DNA from: Manduca sexta
Taxonomy: Eukaryota > Arthropoda > Insecta > Lepidoptera > Sphingidae
DNA length: 64,000 nt
Reading direction: 5' to 3'
NCBI RefSeq assembly: GCF_014839805.1
Contig: NC_051120.1
Span: forward strand, 7,068,001 to 7,132,000
The notes under the pieces were generated by a model. It was not told where the DNA came from and did no database searches. It worked only from the letters and a program-made list of their open reading frames with translations. The position numbers were made by a program, and so were the translations under genes. Shown in pieces: positions 33,246-45,912 of the stretch. Numbering within the stretch: position 1 is the first letter of the stretch; the number at the start of each line of letters is the position of its first letter.

Positions 33246-33490
33246 CTGGTGGTAGGAAATATCTTATATCCGCCCGGATACACTATACACAAGGTGTTAA
33301 ACCCCTATAATAGCCCATGTAAGTATTTCGCGTTCCGGGATCAGCCTGTGTATATCCGGTTGCATTAGGCGGGCCTTATTGTGTCGACTGTCGAGAGGTC
33401 ATCATCTCTCGTCATTCGACTTTCTATTGAATCCCATTCTTCTTACCATCAGGTGCACTGTGGTCACAATACCGAGCCCACATAAAAAAC
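33246..33490 (-). repeat. Dispersed repeat family B, copy 4
   Basis: Reverse-oriented full-length copy: ATATCCGCCCGGATACAC, GTTCCGGGATCAGCCTGTG, TGTCGACTGTCGAGAGG, CTTACCATCAGGTGCACTG. Confidence 0.85.
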
Positions 33491-33529
33491 CAAAAGACAC
33501 TTGAATAATACAGATTTGACTGAATTTAA

Positions 33530-33698
33530 CCCATTTACCTGCGGAATGTTTGCCGGCAAACATGACAGCTACATGACATTACGTGTGTCACGGGAATATA
33601 ACCTTATTATATACTACATAATAAGGTTATTTTTCCGTGACACGCGTAATGTCATGTAACTGTCATGTTTGCCGGCAAACATTCCGATGCTAAATGGG
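33530..33698. mobile_element. Palindromic TTAA MITE, copy 2
   Basis: Same family as 1373-1521 but with nearly complete arms: about 80 bp from CCCATTTACCTGCGGAATG through AACATGACAGCTACATGAC pair with the opposite arm, leaving almost no loop. Left flank TTAA (33526-33529); right flank ATAA, a decayed duplication. Confidence 0.85.
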
Positions 33699-34100
33699 AT
33701 AATAAAGCAAAAAACGAAAATGAATATCGATATCGTGAGACAAACATAATTTTCTAAGAACCAAATACCCACGACAAAACAATAAAATTCAAAAGCCAAC
33801 CTTCAACCTACGAAAATAGCCACTCCTGGCCAAACAATCATGACAGTTCTATTTACAGTCGCAATTAAACTGATACACGAGTGGTGATCTAATTTGACCG
33901 ACGCCAAGCCTGTGTATCAACTAATTGGTTTGATGGCGACATCGCAACTAAATATTTTTGTTTCACGTACATTAGTCTCTGGTTTATTTTTACAGGGAGG
34001 TATTGAAGATAACATTATGGGAAGCGATTGATTGGGCTACTTTGACTGAATTATGACTGCAGTATGTATGGTGAAAATGTTCTGTAGTTAAATTAGCTTG

Positions 34101-34330
34101 CTGGTGGTAGGATATCCGCCCGGATAGCGACCGTACACAAGATGCTAAAATCCGTCATAGTGCCCACGTAAGTGTGTCGCGTTCCGGGATCAGCCTGTGT
34201 ACATCCGGCTCAAACAGGCCGGCATAATTATATCGACTGTCGAGAGGTAATCATCTCTCGACAGTCGACAAACTATTGGACCCCACTCCACTTACCATCA
34301 GGTACAGTAGGGTTACTGCCGTGCGAATAT
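34101..34330 (-). repeat. Dispersed repeat family B, copy 5
   Basis: Reverse-oriented: GGATATCCGCCCGGATAGCG, CGCGTTCCGGGATCAGCC, CCACTCCACTTACCATCAGG. Carries an unusual perfect palindrome at 34234-34267. Confidence 0.85.
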
Positions 34331-35047
34331 AAAAAGTAAATGTACGATAAAGAGAGTATTTCATTTGTGTACCAACGAGTAAAATTTATTACATATTTAA
34401 TTGATATACTCTATCGTATTGTATGAACACACGCTACATATTTATGTCCATTCGTTTACTTATTTAAATGCTGATTTATTAAAACCAGTTGTCCATACAA
34501 TATGTGCAAAGCCACGTAAATTTCTAGGAAATTTCACTTTGTGCGAACAGAGGGTCACGGACCAAGTTAACAAACGCGGAGTGAAACAGCGTGTCTAAAT
34601 TATTATCGAATAGCGAAAACGGCGCAGCAATCTCAAAGAATCCGGATGCAATCTTAAAAATAATTTCATGCTTCGATTCATACTTTTTTGTACGAATAGA
34701 AAAACACGCAAACGACATGCAAGCAGTTCTAACTTTAAAAATAAATCATTCTCTATTGGCGCCAAATGTTAATAAACAACCTTGTTTATTGGCCTTTAAA
34801 GTTATGAGCAGAACATTTGGATTCCAGGGCAGAATCATTAAAAACTCAATTTCACATATTATAAAATGCTTTATTGCATATCAACGTATTACGAGCAATC
34901 ACAATTTAGATTAATGTGATTATGATGGACTTATATACCTTTTATATTAGTACTTATACATAAATTTAGCCATTCCTAATAACAAATGGAAAACAATATA
35001 ATTTTTGAAACAAAATTGGTATTACAAATTCTTATGTTTACGCGAAT

Positions 35048-35230
35048 CTTAATTGAAATAAATCTATATTTCGGATTTTATCACGGTTTTTATATATGTC
35101 TTATAATTTTCTCTCGAAGTTTCGTGACACGGTCACCTTAGTCCCCCCGTGACCATGAAGGCTGCAAAGTCTTCAAAACGTCGAAAGAAAATTATATTAT
35201 GATATATTAAAAACCGCGATAAAACCCGAA
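35048..35230. repeat. Foldback arrangement of family H
   Basis: Left arm TTTCGGATTTTATCACGG to TTTTCTCTCGAAGTTT and right arm AAACGTCGAAAGAAAATTAT to CCGCGATAAAACCCGAAA are inverted copies of about 55 bp separated by about 50 bp. Confidence 0.75.
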
Positions 35231-36169
35231 AAATTGTTTTATTTGTAAATCGATATTGTTTTGGAAATAACAGCCGTATTCTCATTTAGTTACTTAACAA
35301 ATTTTGATAACGAAAATGGAGACTTGTTACGCAATCAAACAAATTATTAGTAACAAAAAGATAAAATAACATGTAAATTTATCAAAAAGTGTTAATCGAG
35401 ACGCCGCTTTCGCCTTTTTAAATAAGTCATCACCATTAAGTCTTTATTTGCCAATTAACGACACCCTTCCCACGAAAATTCTTTAAAAACACATAAACAA
35501 TGTTTACTGCAGCCATCAAAGTTTAATTTCTTAACTGACTCCACGCCTGATAACGTATAAATTCGTCTGTCTGTACATTTATATCAACTGATTGAATTGC
35601 TCCGGCCTACATTTTGAGAGCTCATTAGTTGTATATCAAACAGATAGCGTCAGCGATAGCTTCCGTATTTTTAGTTAAGCAAATATGTAAACGGGCAAAT
35701 AAAATGATAACATATCAATTTTTTACTACGTTACACATAATTTTCTTAAAATTTTTAGTGTCATTTGTTATCTACGTTAGATTAGTATTTAGGTTCATTT
35801 ATATATTAGGTCTTTATATTATTTACTTTACCTAATGCGTTGGCTTCTCACATCGACTGTAAACCGTTTCGTTACCTCTTAAGACTGTCAAATTATGACC
35901 CCAGTAATGACAACATACCTAAATTAATAAAATGCTTTATTCATCACATAGGCGAACATAGTAGCATTTATGATAAATCGAGGTACATGAGAATATTTAA
36001 TTATTATTTTAGAAAGTCGCTAATACAATTTAAGACATATTATATGGACATAAAAACCTAAAATTAATAAGATGTATACGGACTACTGTACACTGTATTC
36101 TATCATAGCGGTTGAAAGGTTAATTGATTTAAGCAACATTTTTTTGCGACAAGTTCAAACATATTTAAA

Positions 36170-36362
36170 ACTAGCGACCCGCCCCGGCTTCGCACCGGTA
36201 CAATGCTGACTATTTAATGGATGTTATTATTATACATATAAACCTTCTTCTTGAATCACTCTATCTATTAAAAAAACCGCATTAAAATCCGTTGCACATT
36301 TTTAAAGATTTAAGCACACATAGGGACAGAGAAAGCGACTTTGTTTTATACTATGTAGTGAT
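36170..36362 (-). repeat. Dispersed repeat family E, copy 3
   Basis: Reverse orientation: CGACCCGCCCCGGCTTCGCA, ATTTAATGGATGTTATTATT, CTTGAATCACTCTATCTATT, CATAGGGACAGAGAAAGCGA. Again an empty TTAA site. Confidence 0.8.
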
Positions 36363-36717
36363 TAGCAATTTTGTCTATGTTTTTAACACAGTTAAAATCT
36401 TTCTAAAAAAAATGACGCTTAAGTCAATTAGCTTTTCAACCGACGATGTCATTTCCCTTAGTAATGCGGTCAAAATATCTATCCTGGATACAGACCCGAC
36501 AGAACGTAATACGTTATGATCTTGCTTAGATTATGTATAAGAAAATTTATCTTAATCGCCACCTCTGCAACGATTAAGCAACAGACGTCATAGCGTTCGT
36601 AATAATCTCGTTGGAATGCACTTGAAGTACTTATGAATAATTATATACGTTCAGTATTGGACTTTGCATTTATTACTTACGGTGTGTACACATCAGGCGA
36701 ATGCACTGCAAAGGTAC

Positions 36718-36880
36718 CTTTTTTTGCACGTGCGCGGCAAAGTGATCCAACCTGGTAAGTGGAGTGGGATCCAATAGAAAGTGGACAGACGAGAGATGAT
36801 TACCCCTCGGCAGTCGATACAATTATGCCGACCTGTTGGAACCGGATATACACAGACTGTACCCAGAACGCGACACACTT
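36718..36880 (+). repeat. Dispersed repeat family B, partial copy 6
   Basis: CGTGCGCGGCAAAGTGATCC, GGTAAGTGGAGTGGGATCC, GAGAGATGATTACCCCTCGG, AATTATGCCGACCTGTTGG; ends early after GACACACTTACGTGGG. Confidence 0.8.
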
Positions 36881-37611
36881 ACGTGGGTACTTACTTATTT
36901 ACTAAGTAGACTGTCTGCACAACTCCTAAGCCATATGCGCGCTATTTGTATTATTAGCTTAAAACATTCAGGGCTGTGTTAATAGATGCAAACTCAGTTT
37001 CGCTCTGAAGTGCAATATCAGCTGAGACGCTATCAAATTAAAGTCAGCATCTTAAGATTGTCGCTATTTTATATACAGATATCAACATCTCAAATGATAT
37101 CTTAAGTCACAACAAATTACGGATTTTGAGAGCAATGTTGTTCATTAAAGAACGCCGACTCAGCTGAGAACAAGATCTTAAATGTCTACTTGAGATCCTG
37201 CTTAAAGTTGAAATTGATTTATTAATACGGGTCTAGGAAACAACTTTACGACAAGGGATACTAACAAAGGTGCCGAGATGCAAGCGGACAACACGCACAT
37301 AATACGAACATTACATAGGTTCTGAGTTCTGAGTAAAGGGTTCTGACTGTTCTTGTAACTGCTGCGAGCGGCATGCAGCGCATTCGCTAGTTGTGTAAAC
37401 GCCCTTAAACCAAAAAGCAAGTTTAAATCTTATTCATCAACCAATGCAGAAATATTCACACTGACTGTTGAGACCTATTTTCAGCATGTCTAGACGTCTT
37501 GAAGGCAATTGTAAAATGAAAATTAATAAGATATTTCACTATCTTTTGTATTAATACAAAACGAGGGTAACTGCAGCACTGATGTCTCCGGGTCTGACAA
37601 AGTGATATTAA

Positions 37612-37765
37612 GTTTTTCTACTCAGTATCAGCCCGGAGTATGCAATCCCTGTATACATATTATGTGAATAGGGTCACCCCCTATCACATCATGGGACGGA
37701 ATACACACGGCGAAAAGTGAGTGCATTAACGCCTCTGCCCACGCCTGGAAGCATAAAAGGTTGAG
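37612..37765 (+). repeat. Dispersed repeat family F, partial copy
   Basis: TTTTTCTACTCAGTATCAGC, CCGGAGTATG, CACATCATGGGACGGAATAC, CACGGCGAAAAGTGAGTGC, CTCTGCCCACGCC. The tRNA-like head is missing. Confidence 0.65.
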
Positions 37766-38279
37766 TGTGTTTGAAGCTAACTGCCTAGTTCACATGTTTA
37801 GTATAAAACTAATTTTGATAATTACTGTAGTTATGAACCGAAATTAAAACCAACTTTTAATAACAAGCGATCGCAAATATTGAAATACCTTCGAAACGAT
37901 TAACGGTTTTTACATTTTTCTCCTATAGTTGGGTAATAGTATCTAATTAAATATAAACTCAGGTGCAACTGTTGACCGAGTAAATAGTTTGAAAGTGTTT
38001 ATTTACTATGTGATAAACGACATCTAAGTACGTATTGGCGTGACCCGTTTTGATATTAGTGTGTACACTTTACGTAGTAGTAACACTTTACTGATAAAAA
38101 GATATCCTTATCTGTTCACTTCAATTACTACCGATATGGATACGAACAGGTACTTTTAAGGGCAAGTGTTCTTTAAAGTTAAATTACTAATCATTATGAT
38201 GTCGATAGTAGAGGCATTTATTTAGTGTTTAAACATAGTTTCAATATTAAAATGTAATGAATTAAATTCTGTGAACCTT

Positions 38280-38470
38280 AACGTTATACATTATTTAGAT
38301 TCCGTCAATATTAACTCTACCAGTTTGGAAAGCAATTGTCACCAAAGAAGAAAGGACAAGAAACTCTTTGTTGCTTTACAAAATCAGTTTAAGGTGCGTG
38401 ATGGAAATAAAAATACAATCGTTTTATTTTTATCATTGTTTAAAGCAGTTCATTCATATACTCGCAAAAG
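38280..38470 (+). repeat. Dispersed repeat family G, diverged single unit
   Basis: TTATACATTATTTAGATTCC, CAGTTTGGAAAGCAATTGTC, GAAAGGACAAGAAACTCTTT, CAGTTTAAGGTG, AATCGTTTTATTTTT. Same left end as the 23.1-kb locus. Confidence 0.65.
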
Positions 38471-39309
38471 AGGTAATAATTAAAATATTCATGATAATAA
38501 ATCAATTATAGCGAATATTATGAACTGACACGAATTGGATTTTAGTGTAGAAACCCAATATTAGTAACTAATTAAGGTAAAGAGCTGGCCGAGGGATCGA
38601 ACGTCGAACAGTCGAGTACTAATTAAAACTAAACCTAATATTGCTGCTCATTACACAGCAATAACATAATAATACCCAATCATTATACACATATACTATT
38701 ATATAAAGCTGAAGAGTTTGTTTACAAAAGTGGACGAATAGAAAGAGGTATGTCAGAATCAGGCAATATGACAATCTATAGTCTCTGCTACCCTTATGGG
38801 ATAGAGGTGTGATATATATGTGATTATCTACTACTGGAACTATCCAATCAAAGTGATTACGGATCAAAAACTCCGAGCAACGTACTCAATCGCAATTAAA
38901 CTGCAGCCTTTAATGCTTCGAGTCAAAAGTTAGACTTTATTTAAATTAACAACCATAACCGTAAATTAATGGTACTTTTATGTTAATCACAACATATATT
39001 TTTCAATAAATCAATATTAAAACTGGTTATAATTTACACAGTAAAGTTACAGTAACCGACATAGATCGATTTAAAGAAATTAAAACACATTTCAGATTTG
39101 ATAAACACAATTAAAATTAAAACTAGTCTCGGTGAATTATACAATTTGAGATCCTTCAAGGTATGTCGAGTAATTTTACTCGAGTATAATTCAGGCAGTC
39201 AGTGGTAAAAAAAAACTGGTTTGGACCGTCGCTACCGTACGCCACATATATTTGAATTAGCTTGGCATTTAACCACAAAAATAAATATCCATTGACATAG
39301 TCACAAGTC

Positions 39310-39600
39310 ACGATATTCTAGTGGGCTATAGAACGATCAACCGAGACGAATGTCCGCAGATTTAAATCATTAGGTGTGCCACCTTTGACTTTTCTAAAAT
39401 TGTGTGTATTCTTTGTAATTTATCGCTTGCTTTAACGGTGAAGGAAATTATCGTCAGGTACCTGCATACCTAAGAAGTTGGAATTTTGAGGATGTGTGAA
39501 GTATACCAATCTGAACTTATCCGGTGTGGTGGACTGAGGTCTAATCTCTCTCTGTAGTAGAGAAAGCCCATGCCCAGCAGTAGGGCTGATATTAGTATTA
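39310..39600 (+). mobile_element. tRNA-derived SINE, family A, copy 5, degraded
   Basis: Recognisable by GACGAATGTCCGCAG, GTATTCTTTGTAATTTATCG, TTAACGGTGAAGGAAAT, GGTGTGGTGGACTGAGG and GCCCAGCAGTAGGGCTGATA. The A-box region is eroded. Confidence 0.75.
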
Positions 39601-42204
39601 TAGTTACAAAGACAGTCAATCTTTATTTTAGTGTATTGTTTAATCGAAGTCATTTTAATTTAGCTGTCACTTTGTTAAGCAAAAGTTCCCGTCTCTTTAT
39701 GGAGGTTTGGGTGGTAACACGACTACAAAGGTCTGCTCGCTATAGTTTCACCTATTAACTAAGAGAATTGACTAATTATCTTGACCCTTATTTGTCAACA
39801 AAACTTCAAACCAAAATATAAGTGCATAGAGTCAATTATTGTTAACTCATGCTGTAATATTTCGTTTCCTTACACAAATATATCCGTTTCTACGTGTAAA
39901 ACGTGAAGAAGTAATTACGCGAACCAACATAATTATAGCGACTGTTAAGAGGCACTCACGATTCTCAAGTCTACTTCTCTGAAGCGTCATACTTTTATCA
40001 TTATGAGTGGTGTAGTCAGTATTAATAATTATGCATCATGTTATATGTTTAGAACTCGAATACAATGAAAACAAAGTTATCTACGATGTATTTAAAAATT
40101 AATGTGCGTTGAATAAATAAAATGTTTATTTAAGTACATATTATTACGTATTGAAATCACTAATTGTATGGATTATTCATATGGCGCTAAGTAAAATGAT
40201 TTATAATTTCTGCAACATCACTGAAATCGTTCTTTATACATTTAGGGTGCTTTGTGACATCTACACCAAGGAATTTAAAATACCTACTAAAAGAACAATG
40301 AAGCAGTAAAGAACAAAAAGTCCTTGAAGTTGCTGCAGGAAAAGGAAGCTTAACAAGGTTTGACTAACAACAACAAAACAATTTATTAAAACCAATATTG
40401 CATTTTATTATTTAATTTATTATAATATTATGCAGTTAATGACTTCGTGTATTTTTTTACTACTAACACGTCTAGACTGTAACGAAAACCGAACACAAAA
40501 CGAGTTTTAAAAGAACTATATTTGGATTTACTTAAGATATTTATTCCAAAATATAAGAAAAATTTGCATTAACGCGAAAGTTATTTTTGAATTTACTTAA
40601 AACTCCTTCGGTAGTGTTTTGGTCTGTATTTCATTTTAAAGGTTTTAAAATATCAGATTTTTTTTATATCGGCCCTGAACTTGAAATTGTACTCTATAAA
40701 TGGCAAGAGGTTGCCTACCCATATTAAGGGCTTGCATCCACGATATAGTAAGTACAGAAGCTTTCAACCTTGATATTGTAGAACAAAGAAATCGCCACTG
40801 TTAAAATCGATATCTCGCGTAATATAGATTAACTCGTTATTACACTTGAACATTGAGTTGATAAACAAAGCTACGTGCCCACAGCCATGTCTGCCTCGTT
40901 GTACTGAAAACTACTTACGAACAATGGGCTCTCAGAGATGTACAAGAAAGCCACTGTTCTGAGAACGTACTGTAACTTTGACCTTTGAGTTCAACAAAAA
41001 CTTATGGGATCGAAAGTGGTTTCTGTTTAAACTAAATTTAATTTAGTTATATTAAAGGTTTATACGATAACTAAACCTGTAGGTAAAAACCTTTTACACT
41101 AATATAAAGAAGTAGACTGTAAGTTTGTTTGTAGGGTGAAATCTCAGGAAATACTACACCGATTCTCAAATAGTTTTAGTCCATAATTGAATCGAAGAAT
41201 AAAATAGTATTTTGATTTGAATCTTTGTATTCCATGAAGACACGTAAAACCGCGTGACATTACTAGTTAATTTAGAAATAACAACATAAGTAAAGTATGT
41301 AACATAGTGAATAACTTTTCAATTCTTTTTGTGATCTAATTGTATTCCAACGGCTACATTAACTCAAATGTATTTTGCATTTTAAGGTTGATACTTTGAC
41401 ATGACCTAACTTTGATTGACGGGCGAACCTAATATAGTATACTATTCAAATCTAATTGTGATACGAAGTAACATGCCACCCACGATATCTAATGGCAAGA
41501 GATTTAATTCCAAGCGTCATGACGAGATTTCTCCTAAAAAAATTGAGGAAGATAATCCTCAGCATGATTCATGTAAGCTTAGATTCGATACGCTATAAAA
41601 GCACTTTAGAACACACTGTAACGTCAGTGGAGTAATAAATTAGTGTACGTGTCGTCTAGTCGTGGTAAAAAACTGGGACACTTTTAAAATGGTACAGAAC
41701 GATAGCAACCTTGGCAAACATTGAAATTAATTATTGGCCGTTAGTTTTATAGATTTATAGTGATATAAATGGAGATCGAAGACTAGTCTTATAGAGAAAC
41801 ATAAAAACAATGATATAAGGAAATTTATAAATATACTTGAAAGCAACGTATTGGTACAAAGAAATATGAATAATAATGTTTTAAATTTAAGATAATTTGA
41901 TTTATGTAATTTAATTATAGCTTTAGTTATCCTACCGAGTCGTTGTATTGTGGTATTCTAGCTCTTAATAGCATAGAAATTCAGTCGAATCTCTACGCCA
42001 TTAAGAGCTTGAATAGAATGAATATTGTTGAAGTCAATTTTAGATCGTAAAACTCTTTCTGAAGATCAAATGTCAATAACTGTATTCTTTTATCTCAGTA
42101 AAAAAAAGTATCATTTTCTCACAAGCAGTCACATCAATATAAAAGAGTAAAATAACTGGTTTTATCTATTTTTGCTTTTAAACTAATGCAAAAATCAGTT
42201 TTTT

Positions 42205-42452
42205 ATATAAGGTTACGACAAAGTGACCCCACAACACATGATGGTAAGTGGAGTGGGGTCCAATAAAATGTCAACTGACGAGAGATGATTACCCCTCGAC
42301 AGTCGACACAATTATGCCAGCCCGTTGAAACTCGATTTACACAGGTCAATCCCGGAACGCCACACATTTACGTGGGCCACTGTGGCGGGTTTTAACACCC
42401 TGTATACGGTGCTCGCTATCCAAGCGGATATAAAATATATCCAACCACCAGA
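42205..42452 (+). repeat. Dispersed repeat family B, copy 7
   Basis: GACAAAGTGACCCCACAAC, GGTAAGTGGAGTGGGGTCC, GAGAGATGATTACCCCTCG, GGCGGGTTTTAACACCCTG, ATATCCAACCACCAG. Full length. Confidence 0.85.
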
Positions 42453-42879
42453 AAATTGATTTAGATTAAGTACAATATTTAATAGCATTTCTATCCATCG
42501 TAATTCGTATCTCACATCAAATTGAGTGTATCTTTACAAAATCATTATAATCAGCGTGTCGTATCAATCAAGGCCTCATCTGAATTGCAACACGCTACGG
42601 TATTGTTTAAAACCAATTTGCATATAACAGCTATCGTCTCGAATTAAAATTTCAAAACTTTCAACCCACTAATTGACGCTGTGACTAAGAAAGTGATTTG
42701 CAACTTAATAGCCAATGCTCAGGATAGTCATAAACCAAAACCGTTTAAACGAGCTGTAGATCCCGTTGTGTCGTGATTTTAAGATCATTGACTATAATTG
42801 ACTATGTTACAGTCAAATAACTCATAGTAAAAATTGGATTGAGTGCTTTTGATTTAATCCTGTCCAATTTGTGAAATCT

Positions 42880-43420
42880 CAAAAATATTCAAGTGTGTTC
42901 GAGAAGTTTGCTGTATGGTTGGAACCAGAACCTGCAAATTATTTTCCTTTTCGAAGAACCCAATAATGGTCATAATATACTACTTGTTTCGAAAAAGACT
43001 TAAATTGCATCTGGTGAAAGTCACCCCTACTTAATTCATTGTCTTTTTTGGACTCCTGAACTTGCCATCAGCCTCAGTCGATTATCGAAACCAGAATAAA
43101 AAATTGCATTGAAGCCTGCAGCCCGTGCCATTTCTTAATAACATCATTTTTTAGATACGCGAAAACGACTTTTTATTAGAAGTGTTTCTGATAATGATCT
43201 TTTTAGGACACCAAATGATTCACCATAAATTAAGAGATTATCACTGGCTTTCTCATTTCTTTGACCGTCGATCTCCTTGGAAAGGATGTGAGCATAATAA
43301 ATGACTGTTATTTGCCAACTCCCAAACCTCATCTATATATCATCCGAAAGTCCGGATGTTTGAACATTTGTTACCCAATGGCATAATGTGAACTGGTTTT
43401 GAATGGTAATTCAATGACAG
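42880..43420 (-). pseudogene. Coding-like decayed tract, identity unknown
   Basis: On the minus strand 43144-43332 reads as 62 residues of balanced composition (GSWQITVIYYAHILSKEIDG, NLLIYGESFGVLKRSLSETL), and further pieces in shifted frames on each side (KHPDFRMIYR; FKSFSKQVVYYDHYWVLRKG) look protein-like but are broken by stops. I do not recognise the family. A decayed transposon ORF or a retrocopy are possible; chance is not excluded. Confidence 0.25.
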
Positions 43421-45599
43421 TTTGAATTATATTATGGTGTCTTTTATTCTGGAGCAAAGTTGTTACGAAAGTACCGTATATACTATGTCAGAATATTGGT
43501 TGGCAAATTTGGCCTTAAGTAATTCAAACTTCGCTATTAAAATATTGTTATTACGAAGATGGCATAAGTGTATTGATTTCTGAATGGTATTCCGCTAATA
43601 TAAGAGAAACTGCGGCATGAGATCTAAGCATGGTTATTTTTTTAATAAAGTACCAATCGAATCTACCCATGACAGCCTAAACTGACGTCAGTGAACACTC
43701 TGAACACAAAATAAATTACGAATTACAAAAAAGGAACATCCTACACTAACAATTTAAAATACATTAAAAAACAACGCAAATTCTAGAATACTAGTAATGT
43801 CTTCATTATATTCGTTGAATACATTTGGTGAATCAAGATATACTAAATATACGGAGACCAGCCGGAAGCCGTCGTCGGAGTTATCTGTGACCTTTACTTA
43901 TGGCCCCAGTCGGCTGGACACTATTTCGGAGCACCTACTCAGATGTTTGCTTGATATCAACAGAATTAGTGTCTCCACTAAAACTGCGTAGTGTACATAT
44001 TTGTAAGTCGTCACAGACTTTGTTTTTCACGAGATAAGCGTGCTGGTATTAAAATTCTTTTATCTTTGGAACTTAGTAGTTTTTTTACAGCCAGTTTAGA
44101 TTTTTTAAATTAGAATGTTATTAAATTTAAATTTAGAATGCTACCAACTTAGCTATCAAATGAAAAGATGGACTTAGTACAACTTATAAATTTCCAAAGG
44201 TAGTGAATATAAATTATCTAGAACTTAGGCCTTGCGGAGATGCTATCTAGTGTCGACTGAACAGAATCTGACAGATGCTGTCAGTTTCATAGTAATCTAG
44301 TGTCTCCAAGACAAGTTGACACCGTCTACTCTACGTGCTACACACGTTAATAGAGTTAGCAATGATACTGATGATATTAGTATAGATTTGATGCTCTTGC
44401 GACTTTACTTTATTAGCATGTTCATATTTGGGATAAATGTATAGTCATTGCTTGTTGGGCCATTGATTTGCTAGTTTGTTACCTTTTCCTAAAGCGGCCA
44501 TCGAGAGCAATCAATCTTCGCCATATTTGGCTACAAAACAATTTGTATCGCAGGTCGACTAAAGTTTTGTCTCGGAGAATCAATCAAAAAATATATTTTG
44601 TTTTTTTTTTAATTTGAAGAGCCTAATGTGACGTTTCGTTTTAAAGTTCTTTTATACACTTTTTTGTATATTTTGTGTTGCATTTGGATAGATGAGTAGG
44701 TGTATTAGTTTTTAAACCGACTTCATAAAACGGAGGAGATTCTCAGTCTGCTATATTTTTAATACCAAATTTTACTCCTTTAAATTTTTTTAAACATATT
44801 TTGTCATTGCATTTGCAACCTTAACTGGCAACATAATGCGTCTTTTTAGAAAAAAATACGTTTGCATCTGTCAGTTTAATCTCAAGAATTAAGAAACAAA
44901 GTATGATAAGCATCGCACACGCAGTAATAAAAGCTTTGTTAATTGCTTTGTAAGACAAATAACATGGATATCATATAACGTACACATCTATGTATAATGT
45001 ACATGCTTACGAAGGGCATTGTCTTACGTGTTAAAACAGCAAATTATATAAGCATTCTTGACGTATTGACATAAAAGTAACTATAGAATACTCTTCAATT
45101 CTCTTGCCTATGAATATTTGTAAATATTGATATCGCTGAATCTCATAAAATGTACATAATGTAATATTAAAAGATAGTTATTAATTAGCCCCATAACCTT
45201 TTAATAGTGAATAATGGTTTGCCTATTCTTTAACAGATCTATATGTAAACAACGCTAACGATTTTTGAGACATTTCACATGCTTACACTCCAAACCGTAT
45301 CTTCTATTTCTTTCGCTGAACTATAAATTTCTAACAAAGAAATGTTAAAATACCGTTGCAACGAACAAATCGACACTTCACAACTATCGCACTAACAACT
45401 GTTTGTTCAAATAATACACGGAAATAATACGAACATTTATCGCCTACCCACCAAACGCGGTTCGTAACCGTAACGGCATCTCTTTATTTGGTCGGCTTTT
45501 TCGAAATGCATTTAAAACCCAACATAACACCAACAGATAAAAAAAAATAAAAACGTTGTATAATTGTAAAATGTGAGTAGATATTGTAACTTTGACTTT

Positions 45600-45740
45600 G
45601 CGGATGCACAATACCTCAGTCCCCCCGTGACCATGAAGGCTGCAAAGTCTTCGAAACGTCGGGAGAAAAACTAAAATATGAAAAACCGCGATAGAATCCG
45701 AAAAGTAGTTTAATTTTAATGTCTAATATTCGCGTAAACA
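45600..45740 (+). repeat. Dispersed repeat family H, copy
   Basis: CCCCCCGTGACCATGAAGGC, TGCAAAGTCTTCGAAACGTC, AAAAACCGCGATAGAATCCG, TAATATTCGCGTAAACATAA; same as the right arm of the 35.1-kb foldback. Confidence 0.65.
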
Positions 45741-45841
45741 TAAGAAATCATTATGTATTTTTCTACAAATGAGAACATCTAGTCCCACATCTGATAACAC
45801 AACTGCTAATTGCTAGCTGCTAATACTTAGTTTAGACTAGT

Positions 45842-45912
45842 TATCATCATCATCATCAGCCCATTGCAGTCCACTGTTGGACATAGGCCTCTCCCAAGGT
45901 ACGCCAGAGTTG
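45842..45912 (+). repeat. LINE-type tail, CATCATCATCATCAGCCC family
   Basis: CATCATCATCATCAGCCCAT, TGCAGTCCACTGTTGGACAT, AGGCCTCTCCCAAGG: a widely repeated lepidopteran retroelement end. Only about 70 bp remain. Confidence 0.6.

Noticed and set aside
34591..34914. Plus-strand ORF of 107 codons
   Set aside because: No recognisable domain, AT-rich composition as in surrounding DNA; could not be supported as a gene.
43797..43991. Plus-strand ORF of 64 codons, slightly GC-richer than its flanks
   Set aside because: No motif recognised and no convincing splice signals; not reported as a gene.
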